Of a DNA stretch of 64,000 nt, positions 1-15,310 are shown piece by piece. The stretch lies in the NCBI GenBank assembly GCA_025917655.1, contig CP084614.1, positions 2,108,001 to 2,172,000 on the forward strand, written 5' to 3'. This stretch comes from Chlorella sorokiniana (Eukaryota > Chlorophyta > Trebouxiophyceae > Chlorellales > Chlorellaceae). The notes below the pieces were generated by a model. It did not search any database. It was given only the letters and a program-made list of their open reading frames with translations, and was not told the DNA's origin. Position numbers and translations under genes: made by a program. The stretch's first letter is position 1. Every line of letters starts with the position of its first letter.

Positions 1-993
1 TGTCCACCGGCGGCCGCGACTCCCTCATCCTCAACCACGACGTGCGCGTGCGCGAGCACATCACCGCCACGCTGCGCGGCCATGAGCAGGAGGTCTGCGG
101 CCTCAAGTGGTCGCCCAACGGCACCCAGGTGGGGACTCAAGGAGGGGGCCCACGGCTGCCACCTTTTGGGGGCTGCCGGGACCTGGTGGCATGTCGTGCC
201 CTCCCTTCACTCAACCCTGGCACCGCCCCACCCTCCTCGCCCTGCCGCAGCTGGCGAGCGGTGGCAACGACAATCTGCTGATGATCTGGGACGCGGCGTC
301 CGACCGCCCCACGCATCGCATCACCGCTCACCAGGCTGCCGTCAAGGCCCTGGCATGGTGCCCTTTCCAGAGCAACCTGCTGGCCACCGGCGGCGGCACG
401 GCGGACAGGACCATCAAGTTCCACAACACTCACACAGGTGGGTCCTGGGCTGCATGCCTCAGGTGGCCGAGGTGCCGTGCGCAGCGCAGCTACGCGTGCT
501 GGAGGCATTGCCCACACGAATTCCCTGCTTGCCCGGCCATGTTGCAGGGGCCCTCCTCAACTCCATTGACACTGGCAGCCAGGTCTGCTCGCTCCAGTGG
601 AACCGCCATGAGCGTGAGCTCCTCTCCTCCCACGGTTTCAGGTGGGCAGAGCATGGGTGGCACCTTTGAGTGGACGCCAAGCACCCTCCTGCCATGCTGC
701 CAATGCCTGCGCCGACCGTGTTCCCCGCTTTTGGTGCCCTCTGCTCCCGCAGCCAGAACCAGCTTTGCCTGTGGAAGTACCCTTCCATGGCAAAGGTGGC
801 GGAGCTCACGGGGCACACCTCCCGGGTGCTGCACCTTGCCCAGAGCCCCGATGGTGCGACCGTGGTCAGCGCCGCCGCGGACGAGACGCTTCGCTTCTGG
901 CGCTGCTTCGGCGAGCCCGCCAACACCGCCTCCAAGGCTGGTGTTAAGGCCGGTGCCGCCAGCAGCATGCTGCGCAGCGTCAACATCCGGTGA
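1..993 (+). CDS. CDC20: CDC20, WD40 activator of the APC/C (5' end outside window)
   Basis: This is the C-terminal half of a Cdc20-family WD40 protein, the substrate adaptor that activates the anaphase-promoting complex in mitosis. Four exons are visible: 1-128, 251-437, 548-641 and 753-993, all with GT-AG introns. Diagnostic blocks include [61 protein letters not shown] and [20 protein letters not shown]. These match plant CDC20 more closely than Cdh1/FZR. The protein ends in Asn-Ile-Arg, the C-terminal IR tail by which Cdc20/Cdh1 dock on APC3. The C-box and KEN/D-box contacts would lie in the missing N-terminus. No frame slip is needed in these exons. The gene converges on the OHCU decarboxylase gene. 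Confidence 0.93.
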
Positions 994-1387
994 AGCGGTT
1001 GTGCGCGGGGTAGGTATGCAGGTGGTGCCGCTCAACCCCTGCCCGCTAACTGCCATGCCCCACTACGCCCGCTTGCCCCACTGCTTGAAACCTGCCGCTT
1101 GCCCTGCGCTTTTGCGCCCCTTGTGCCTGCGCTTGCTTTGCATTGCCGCTGACGCGCTGGCAGCTGCCTGTGCAGCCGATTGCTATGGCTGCACAGGCAA
1201 CTGCCTTGCTCGGCGCGCAGACAGCCTGCCCTGTTGCCCACAATTGTGGCGCTTGACCCCCAGTGGGATCCCCTCCCTTGGTGCTCTTAAGCGCCCCAAC
1301 CTCTTGGAAAATGCGACAGAGTTCTACCAGACAGTGGGCTGGTGGGTCAGAAAAGAACCACCCCACCCGAGCGCAGCAAACACTCAC
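994..1387. other. Intergenic region between convergent genes, with a hairpin
   Basis: This stretch holds the 3' flank of CDC20 and possibly the unresolved last exon of the OHCU decarboxylase gene on the other strand. Readings in either direction have no recognisable domain. Its one clear structure is the inverted repeat at 1159-1205. Confidence 0.5.
1159..1205. repeat. Inverted repeat, 19-bp arms, 9-nt loop
   Basis: Arms 1159-1177 and 1187-1205 are complementary at 18 of 19 positions, around the loop GATTGCTAT. The element lies in the shared 3' flank of two convergent genes, so its RNA would fold in either transcript's 3' UTR. A role in 3' processing or in separating the two transcripts is inference only. 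Confidence 0.75.
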
Positions 1388-2076
1388 CGCTGCTGGATGG
1401 CCGCCAGCATCTCTTCGGCGCTCTTGCCAGTGGCGCAGATGATGAATATGTGTCCAAACTTTGCCTCATACATCTGATTCCACTTGGCCAGTGCCTGCAG
1501 CAGGAAGCCAGCCGCTTGTTCACGCCCTGTCAGCGCACAGCCCTCTCGCCTCCGCACAGCAGCTGCCTGTTGGGCGCGCACCACGAGTGTCTGCTCGGGG
1601 CCCCCGCCGCCGCTGCCTGCTCGCCCTTGCTCATGTTTGCAAAGGCGCCAAACTTTTTGCGCAGTCCCTCCAGGTCTCCTATCTTGGGGTGGGCAGCAAA
1701 GGCCTCCAGCCAGCCGGTGACGGGTGTCTGCAAGGGCAGCAGCGATGGAGGCCAGCAGCATGCATCAATGGCTGAACTGGCTTGATGCATACAAGCATCA
1801 ACTCTTTGGGAACCAGCAGCGGCTGTAGAGGGTGTTCAAGGGCAGGCAGGCTTGACAGGTGTGCTGCACCCTGGTCTGGGCCCCACCTGGCCCCACCCGC
1901 ACTCTGCAGAGGGACCGCCCCAGCCGCAGGCCGCTCACCTGGTGCCACCACACTGAGCGGGCAGCGTCTATCAGTGCATCAAGGCTGCTGTAGGGTCCTA
2001 AGCCCGCCACAGCCTCAGCAAAGGTGCGGCAGGAGCAACACTCGAGGATGGCAGCAGGCGTGGGTGACAGGCTCAT
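1388..2076 (-). CDS. OHCU decarboxylase, purine (urate) degradation
   Basis: This enzyme converts 2-oxo-4-hydroxy-4-carboxy-5-ureidoimidazoline to S-allantoin, the last step after urate oxidase and HIU hydrolase. Exons read 2076-1939, 1727-1585 and 1494-1388 (minus). Exon 1 starts [15 protein letters not shown] and contains [22 protein letters not shown]. Exon 2 has the family motif [13 protein letters not shown], where the His-Pro-Lys stretch includes the expected catalytic His, then GEQAAAAG. Exon 3 has [19 protein letters not shown]. Exon 2 loses one C near 1590, so the frame moves before the EQTL/ALAKWNQ junction. After AIQQR a GT donor is at 1387. The usual final helix (AAAEQ-type) was not found, so the 3' end is open. 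No HIU hydrolase domain, as fused in plant TTL proteins, is visible. Confidence 0.85.
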
Positions 2077-2366
2077 GGTGCTCCTTGCCGCCGTCGACAG
2101 GCTCCGCAAGTCAATGTGGCAATAATTGGGGTTCAATTTGGAAATCGAGCAAATGCAAGCCCTGCCTGCGTGGCACCAGCTCTTGCAAAGGCAGCCTCGA
2201 ACTGCATAGGTCGTGTTCAGCATGTCATTAACGGTCTACATGGTGGATCCCATTGTTGAATGATGCCGCAGCCTAGGATGAAGGTCTTAACGCGTTGCTT
2301 GTATCCCAAACTGGAGTTATAGCTGTCGGAGCGGGAGCAGCCTCTTCTGAATGACATCATAGTCCT

Positions 2367-5300
2367 ATGGAACACCTGGGAGCCGTGCAAAGATCCGGGT
2401 GAGGCCGCTGGTACTTTCGGAAGCACACCGTGGGCGCCTGCTCCTGCACAGCGGCGGCCTCTGCTGTGGCGACTGGTTCACAACAGAAACATGCCCATCG
2501 TGCAGGCTCAATGAGCCCTTGTTACCAACGGCAAGTTCTCCTGGCCACGGCCCCAATACGTCCAAGTCGGGGCAGGCGCTGCCCCGCCCCACCGACGTGG
2601 AATCTGCGGGCCGCAGCGCCGCCAGCCTGTGGTCGGCGGCGCGGCCTGTGTTTGAGGAGCCGCCCACAGCCTTCCCGCAGTCGTCGCTGTGGGACACCAC
2701 CGTGAACCTGACCAACGCAGTACTGGGGGCGGGCCTGCTGGCCCTGCCGCACGCCTATGCGGGGCTGGGGGTGCTGGGCGGTGTGCTGCTCACCGCGGCC
2801 GTGGGCCTCATGACGCACGCCAGCATCGCGCTCATGCTGCGGTGAGTGCAGCTGGTGTGCTTCTGCGCCCTGTGCCCTGTCGCTGGTTCAGAGCACGAGC
2901 ATTCACGCTGTGCTGCGCGCCAATGCTGCACGCTCGCGCGGGGCAGCCTGCCGCGGGTGCCCACCGCTGTGTGAGATGTGGCGGTTCCTGCCCATGCCGC
3001 TGCTCCCCTGCCGATGCCGTGCCACCGCCAACCATCCAGCCCCAATCCCCCTCCGGGCCCCCGCCCCCCCCCGCCCCGCCCCTTGCGCCCGCAGCCGCAC
3101 CGAGCGCAGCGGCAAGCTCACGTACGCGGCGGTGGTGGAGGACGCGTGGGGCCGCTGGGCGGGCGCCGCCGTGCGCTTCTCCGTGGTTGTGGGCTCCGCC
3201 GGCTTCCTGGTGCTCTATCTGGTGGTGGTGGCAGACCTGCTTGTGGGTGAGCGGCTCGCGGCTGGGCAGCGCCGCAGCGGGAGCGCGGGAGCTTGCCAGC
3301 TGGTGGCCCAGGGCGCCGGGTTGGGCGGCAGGGGCGCTTGCGGGGAGCCGTGCTGTGCTTCTTTCCCAGATTGGCACGCTGCCGTGCAACACGCAGGCTC
3401 GGCTGAGTTCACCGGCGTCATTCCCGACCTCTGGCCCTCCTTGCCCGACCCGCTGCCGTGGTACCTTCGGCGTACCGCGGTGCTCACCTGGGTCGCGCTG
3501 CTGGTGGCCCCTGCTCTCAGTGCGTGGAGCTTGCTCGCTGGAGCCGTGACCGGCTCCTGGCGGCTTCCTGCTGCAGCCGCTGGGCTGCGCTGCAGCTGAC
3601 GCAGGCAGCCGATGGCTGATCCCCTTGCTGGCAGCTGAATGTAGCTGCCTGCCGGAGCACTTAAAAGTTGCTGAGCCCCCCCGGCCCGCCCACCACCACC
3701 ACACGCAGTTCCCAAGACACTGGGGGAGGTGGCACTGGTCAGCGCGGTCAAGATCCTGTGCACCCTCCTCTGTGTGGCGGCCCTGCTGGTGCTGCTGGCC
3801 GCGCTGGCGCTGCAAGGTGCGCCGTCCCAGGGTCGCTGCAGCCACGCGGGCAGCCGCTGCTGTGGGTGCAAGGCCAGACAGGCGTTCTGCAGAGGCAGCA
3901 GGAATGGGCGGCGGCACTGCCATACTGCCATGTGGTCCCAACCTTGCGCTTGCTGCTCTGGGCTGCCCCTGCAGGCCGCCTGCCGCCCGTGTATTGGCTG
4001 CCAGACCCCTCGTTTTACGGCGCCGGCGCGCTGGAGCGCCTGCGAAACTTCTTAGCGGTGGTGCCTGTCATCATGACGGCGTAAGCGCCTGTGGCGCTGC
4101 TCTTGCGTGTTGCCGAGCGTGGCTCCAGGGCAAACTTGGGCGCGGGCTGGCAGGCCTGCCACGCGTGAAGCTCCCCCGCTGAAAGCGTCTGGCCTTGAAG
4201 CTGTGGCCCTGCACCCCGCCCGTGCAGCTTTGTGTGCCACATGAGCATCCACCCTTGCGTGCAAGACCTGCGCAACTACACACCCCGCCGCATGCGCACG
4301 GTGAGCATGCCCTGCCGCTTCCGCTGCGGCGACGCTGCGCTGCGGTTCGGGGCCCCGCGCGGCAGCAGCTGTGCTGAAGTGGCACCCTGCACTTCCCCCT
4401 GCGCCATGTGGGTGCTTCAAAGCAAGACACACACGTGCAAAAAGCTGATGTCAGCTGCACATGTGTGCTGGATGTGTCCCACCGCAGGCTGTGGCGGGCT
4501 CGATTGCCATCTCGGGCGCGGTGTATGCGCTGACCGGGGTGGCCGGCTTCTGCGTTTGGGGCATGGCGGTGCAGGGCGACGTGCTCACCGACCTGGGCGT
4601 CGATTTTGTGGCGGACGCCTTGGGTGGCAGGGTAGGGCTGGCCATGGCCTTTGTGGCGACAGTCAAGGTGGGCGGGGCGGCTGCTCGAGCCGCGGCCGCC
4701 CTTTGATTCCAGCGGCGCCGGGCAAAGGCGGCCAGGCAGGTGGTAGGGGGAGGAGGGTTGGCCGACGCTGCCGCGATGCAGCCGCCCCCATTCCCACAGG
4801 GCTTGCACCAGCAGGCCCACACCACAGCTGCTCCCCTTTCTTTACATGGCTCCCCCCCCAGGTGTCCATGGCGGCGTCGTTGTTGCTCGCCTGGCCCATC
4901 ACCCTTTGGCCCATGCGCCAAGACCTGCTGGGTGAGCCGCCCCACACCCCCTCCCCCCCACGCCCACCCATTCTCTCCACAGACACGCACCACACACATC
5001 TGCTCCCCCACACGCACCCCACACCTCACCCCCAGCCCCGCGATCACTCCCCACCCCACCCACACCTCCCACCCCACACCCACCTGGGCCGCAGAGATGC
5101 TGGGCGAGTACTTTGGGGCCACCCAGGTGAGCCCAACCGCCTACTACGCCCTCACCTACGCCTCCCTGGCCGCCATCTACGCCGCCGCCCTCGCCATCCA
5201 GTCGGCCTACCGGGTGGGTGGGCGGCCGGGGAGGAGGGAGGAGGTGCCTGCCGGGGTGACGGCTGCGGGGCTTGGGGGAGGTGCGGAAGTTTTCTGGCGA

Positions 5301-5609
5301 GGGGAACGAGGGTGGCCCCGCTGCCTAAAGTGTGCCTGGACGTTCAGTTTTGTCGATGATTTCGCAGCGTACACTGGGCAGGCTGCGCGCACCCATGCAC
5401 CGCCCCGCCCTCCATCCTTGCGTGCCTGCTGTGCAGGTGGTGGGGATGGTGGGCGCCACCCTGGGCACAGCCATGGCCTTTGTCTTCCCGGCATGCTGGC
5501 GCTGCGGGACGCCCAGGGCGGACACCTGTACCGCGCATTCGGCTGGGCGCTGCTGCTGGCCGGCGGCGTGCTGACGGTGTTGGGGGTGGCGTCCACCGAC
5601 GACGGCTGA
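2367..5609 (+). CDS. AAAP-family amino acid transporter (SLC38/AVT-like)
   Basis: This is a multi-pass amino-acid/proton symporter of the AAAP family. The first exon, 2367-2398 (MEHLGAVQRS), joins 2506-2841 in phase, giving LNEPLLPTASS, an acidic dileucine-type motif common in vacuolar transporters. TM1 follows as TTVNLTNAVLGAGLLALPHA, the conserved family start. Later exons are 3095-3246, 3370-3519, 3709-3816, 3975-4080 (VVPVIMTA), 4228-4300 (FVCHMSIHPCVQDLRNYTP, the usual cytosolic loop), 4488-4667, 4862-4931, 5095-5213 and 5437-5609. Phases agree at every junction. One G is missing near 5492 before GMLALRDAQGG. The tail ends ASTDDG. Substrate and membrane cannot be told from sequence; the vacuole is a guess from the dileucine motif. 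Confidence 0.88.
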
Positions 5610-6058
5610 GCGGCTGCACCGCACGGTAGCCGCGTGTCTTGTATACACATACATACATTGAATGCTCTCAGCAACCTGGTGCAACCTAACCATTACCTTA
5701 TTCAATGTCAATGTCGACCGATGCCTACCAATTGCTGTCCATGACTTTCCTTTTGCCCTGAACGCTTTTGTGGCTGCTGTGTACTGACTGGCTCTTCCTG
5801 CTGCTCACCCCTTTCTGCTGGCCTTCCCACCCTCCTGCCCAGCCTTGCAAGCAGTGTGCTTACAACAGCAGTCAAGAGTGCAGCGGGCAACAGAGGGAGC
5901 AGGCAGGGAAACAGTGCGTGCGCAGACAGGAGGAGGGGATGTGTGAGGGGAGGGGGCACGGGCAGGCGGTGGCGCTGCCTGGCCCGCGGCAGCAGCTGGC
6001 AAGCGGAGGGGCAAAGGGTCCTCGCCGGGCGCTGGGTGCGCGGCAGCGGTGGCGGCGA
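5610..6058. other. Intergenic region between convergent genes
   Basis: This is the shared 3' flank of the AAAP transporter (+) and eIF3d (-). I see no coding motif or strong repeat. Confidence 0.5.
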
Positions 6059-9000
6059 TCACTCCTCGTCGCCCTTGTCGCCGTCGGCGCCTGGCTCCCC
6101 GAGTAGTGCAACTCCTCGGCGGCGGGGATGGCGTAGAGCGTCAGCTGGGGCTTGTTGGGGTCGCGAACCAGAAGGTACTTGCCTGGGGGAGAGGAGCCAG
6201 TGGCGTGTATGAGATTTGGGAGGGGAAGGGGGTGAGGACCGTAAAACAGCGGCCCGGCGACGCGATGAGGCAAGCGAACGGCCGCCGAGGGAAGGAACGG
6301 AAGCTGCAGGGCGCTGATGCAGCTGATGTGGAGGGGAGGGGTGAATGGGGAGGGTTGTGCCTGCCGGGGGCGCCGGGCGGCGCGGGCGGAGCGGCGCCGC
6401 GCCGCCGCGGCGGAGGGCGCCCGCCGGGCTGGGCTTTCTTCTCTGCACCACCTTGCCACGCCGCGCATGGGGAGCCGCGGCATGGTGGTTGGGATGCATT
6501 GTGCTGTGTGTGCGATACAACCACGCAGGCGGTTTTCCCTAAAACCCAACCACCCTTCCACCAAACTCCACGCTGGCAGGCAGGAGTCGCGACCTGCTGA
6601 AAGCATCGGTCGGCCATCTCCCAGCCCCACACGCCCCCCCGCAGCTGCCTGCCAACCCCAGCTCGAAGGGCGCAAGCAGCGCGCAAAGCAAGCAGCGAAC
6701 AAGCTAGCAGGCGCGGGAGGTGCGGCCGCCCGCTCACCGTCTCCCTCCAGCAGGTCTGCGCAGAGGTTGAGCAGGCCGGTGACGATGCCCCAGCAGTTGT
6801 CCATGGACAGGTTCATCTGGGCCGCAAAGTCGCGCGGCTTCACCGTCTGCGTGCCCAGGATGAGGTGATTGCGGTTGTCGCGGGGCAACGCGCGAGTCAC
6901 GTACCCGAGGCGGATCTGGTCCACTCCGCTGCGGCAGCATTGGGAGGCAAGGGAGGGCAGGGAGGGGTTGGTGCGGGTGTGGGGGTTAAGAGGGGCAGGG
7001 CTGCCGTGCCCGACTGGCGAGGGGCCTCAAGCAGCAGAGGGGGCGGCAGCGCTCACGCGACCAGCGCCGCCGCCGTCCACTTGGCGATCTTGTTGGCGTT
7101 GTTCTTCAGCTCAGTGGCCAGCACCGCGCCGCGCTGGTTCTCCAGCTTCTGCCGCCAGTCCACGCCTGCCCATGGGGGGGGCAGGAAGAGGAAAGCGTCG
7201 GGTGTTTAGTCGTGAGGCGATGAGCAGTTCCCCAGCAGTGCAGCCACAAGCATCTTTCCTCGGCTTCAAGGCTGTTCTTGCTCCTCCCCCTTACACGCAG
7301 CAAGGCATGCAGGGAACCGCGCGCTCACCCGACCACTTGGGGTCGAACTCGTTGAGCGCGTGCACCGCCGCCAGCTGCGTGGTGTCTCCGAGCTTGATGG
7401 CGGCGTCAATCGTGCAGCGCACCACCAGCGACAGCTCGTCGCCCAGGTCAAACTTGAGGTACCTGCCGCGGTACAAACAGAACAGTTCGAGTTGGCAGGG
7501 CGATGCCAGCAACAAGCGGGGGGCGCTGGGAGAGGCTTGGGTGTGGGGGCAGGCTGGAGCGGGGCATGTGGCGGCGGCAACCAGCCACGCAAAACCAGGC
7601 AAGTCTCCAGTCGCCAAGCTCCAAGCAACAAACCCACCCAAGTACACCCACACATTCAGTGAGAGCCACACAGTCCTGCCCACCTGTAGCCCGCCCCGCG
7701 GGGCCCAGCTCCGTGGGCGCCGTCTCGGCCAGCTCGTGGCGGGGGCCGTCGCCCGACAGCACCTGCTCCCTGAAGGCCTGGTTGACCAGCGTGGCCTCCA
7801 TGGACAGCTGCTGCAGCGCGTTGATGTTGTCCCGCTCCTCGGGCAGCGGGTCGGGCGCGGTCTCGCCGTTCTGCAGGGGGGAAGGGGGACGCGCAGCATG
7901 TTTGTCAGTTCAAGAGATTAATGCTTGGAACTGGATAAAAAGCATCGCAAGTTGCTTGGAACTGGAACTTGCGATGCTTTTTATGGGGTGGCAGGAGCAA
8001 GAGGGGCAGGCGCCAGGGGGTGGGGCGGCAGGGCGCTGTCGGCCGTCGTGCCTGCCGCCGGCCACAGCCGGCGCAACAGCGGCGCAGGCCGCCTCAGGAG
8101 CCGCGCTCCCGGGAAAACAGAGGGCAGCGATGGGGACGCAAGGGCGGCGGTGGGGACGCCGTGGGCCGCTGTGCGCACCGTGAGGAAGTCGAGGGACGAG
8201 TTGGTGCGCTTGTCAAACATGAGCAGGTCGCCCTTCTTGGTGATGACGACGTCCCAGGGGTAGGAGGAGCGGGGGCGCACATCAGCGTGGCCAGCACCTC
8301 GTCGGTGAAGAAGGCGCGGGGCGGCGCCCGCGCGGCCAGGCGGCGCAGGATGGGGTCGTCGCTGGCGGTGGAGGCGCGCGTGCGGTGGCCCGTCTTGCGC
8401 AGCTTGGCGGGGTTCTTGGGGGTGACGCGGTCGGCGGCCTTGTCGTAGAAGGAGAGGGCGCCGGCTGAGGCCAGCTCCTGGGGGCCCCACCGAGCGGGAG
8501 AGCTTGTTGAGGGAGGGCAGGGCGATGACGTCGCCCAGCACCGCCCAGTCGGGCTTGATGTCCACGCTGCTGCTGTAGGTCTGGCGCGGCTGGTCGCGCC
8601 AGAAAGGGCCCGCGGCCGCCGCCGCCGCCACCCCAGCCGCCGCCGCCGCGCCCGCCGCCGCCGCGCCCGCCCGCGCCCCAGCCGCGGCCGCCCTGCGGGC
8701 CCCAGCCGCGCCCGCCGCCGCGCCCGCCGTCGTCTCGCCCACCGTCACGGCCGCCTTGCTGGCCCCAGCCGCGACCCTGCTGCGGGCGGCGGGGCGGGCC
8801 GCCCATGGTCTTCTTCACCGGCAGCTTGTCCACCAGCTGGAAGGCCTCATCCTGCGGGGAGAGGGGGGCAGAGCTGGCAGACACGGCTGAGAGGGCAGCG
8901 GGTGCTGGGGACGGGCGGGCATGCGTTCGCCGGGTGCAGCCGCACGCAAGCAGGTCGGCAGGTGACCGCAAGAGACAGGCACAGGCCCAGACATCAGCAG

Positions 9001-9398
9001 GCGGCGCGGTTCGGACCTCCTCCGTCTTCTCAAAGTTGAAGACGGCCATGCCGGGGCGGGCTCGCGATCGCGATAGCGGTTGCCTGCGAGGCAGGATGGG
9101 CGGGCGTTGGACCGGCGGCACCAGGACAGACTAGTGCAGCTGTGTATCGCTTGACAGACTGCACTCACGACTTTCCCAGACTATTGCAGGTGCATGGCGT
9201 GGCATTGTCTGAACATTCGAGGGTGCTCACCACCGTACATGCGCGGCCGGGCGGCGCTGAGAAGTCGGCGATGCGACCCAAGCGCTCGCCCTTTGAGAAG
9301 GGCATGAAGGGCACGCCATCGAATTGCTTGGGAACAGACAAGGGCCCCCAGCCGTCCTGGTTCTCCTCCACAGGCGGGAGGACAAACTTGGCCGCCAT
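6059..9398 (-). CDS. EIF3D: Translation initiation factor eIF3 subunit D
   Basis: eIF3d is the cap-binding subunit of eIF3 in the cytosol. Eight exons: 9398-9241, about 9085-9017, 8851-8179, 7870-7684, 7462-7329, 7165-7057, 6928-6738 and 6182-6059. The start [19 protein letters not shown] with [14 protein letters not shown] is the family N-terminus. Further hallmarks are [82 protein letters not shown] and [12 protein letters not shown], with an acidic tail ending GDKGDEE. Exon 3 carries a Gly/Arg/Trp-rich insert (about 8650-8790). Frame slips in G/C/T runs occur near 9054, 8607, 8495, 8275, 7697 and 6102, so the uninterrupted protein is not in this assembly, but homology runs end to end. Confidence 0.93.
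7923..7984. repeat. Perfect 19-bp hairpin with internal direct repeat in eIF3d intron 3
   Basis: Arms ATAAAAAGCATCGCAAGTT (7935-7953) and its exact complement (7966-7984) flank a 12-nt loop (7954-7965). The loop sequence GCTTGGAACTGG also sits directly before the left arm at 7923-7934, so the order is repeat, arm, repeat, inverted arm. The element is AT-rich within a very GC-rich intron. No target-site duplication was recognised. It could be a small mobile remnant, a fold-back repair product or a small-RNA precursor. Confidence 0.9.
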
Positions 9399-9832
9399 GG
9401 CTGCGGTGATGGTCACCAGCGGCGCGTGAATGTGCCGCTGGTCACCAGGAACGAGCTGAAAATATCAGTGAACACCCGGGAGGGTTGAACTGAGGCTGGC
9501 TGAAAGTGATGAGGAGGGGATGCACTGCTCAGCCAAGGGGCGCGAAGGCAAAGCGTGATCTGCAAACGAACGAGTCTGGCAATGGCCAGCCGCGCTTCAG
9601 GCCACTGCTGTGAATGGAACAGCGCCCCCAGGGACAAGGACGCGAAAGGTTGTTCTTTCACGGAGTGAGCCGCTTGGAACGGTCAGAATTAGTCGCCGGA
9701 AGGCATGCACGCAGCAGGCTGGTCTCAAATAGTCGCAAACGCAACCAAATTGGATCGACAGGGTGTCACACGTCAGCATTGTCGGCACTTTTCTGCTCGG
9801 CGCCTCCTGCAAGTCTCTTGCATACTTTCAAG
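9399..9832. promoter_or_regulatory. Divergent promoter region, eIF3d / acyl-CoA synthetase
   Basis: The 434 bp between two divergent start codons must hold both 5' leaders and core promoters. It has a lower GC content than its flanks. I could not pick out a convincing TATA box or named element. Confidence 0.5.

Positions 9833-15310
<5,478 letters not shown>

Noticed and set aside
107-1477. Plus-strand open reading of 456 codons over CDC20
   Set aside because: It runs through three clear introns and only borrows pieces of the WD40 exons.
2832-3941. Minus-strand open reading of 369 codons
   Set aside because: It is the shadow of the AAAP transporter exons and introns. No motif is present and composition alone keeps it open.
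6059-9398. eIF3d as a pseudogene because of several frame changes
   Set aside because: All changes are single bases in homopolymers, every domain is conserved, and the same pattern occurs in unrelated essential genes across the window.
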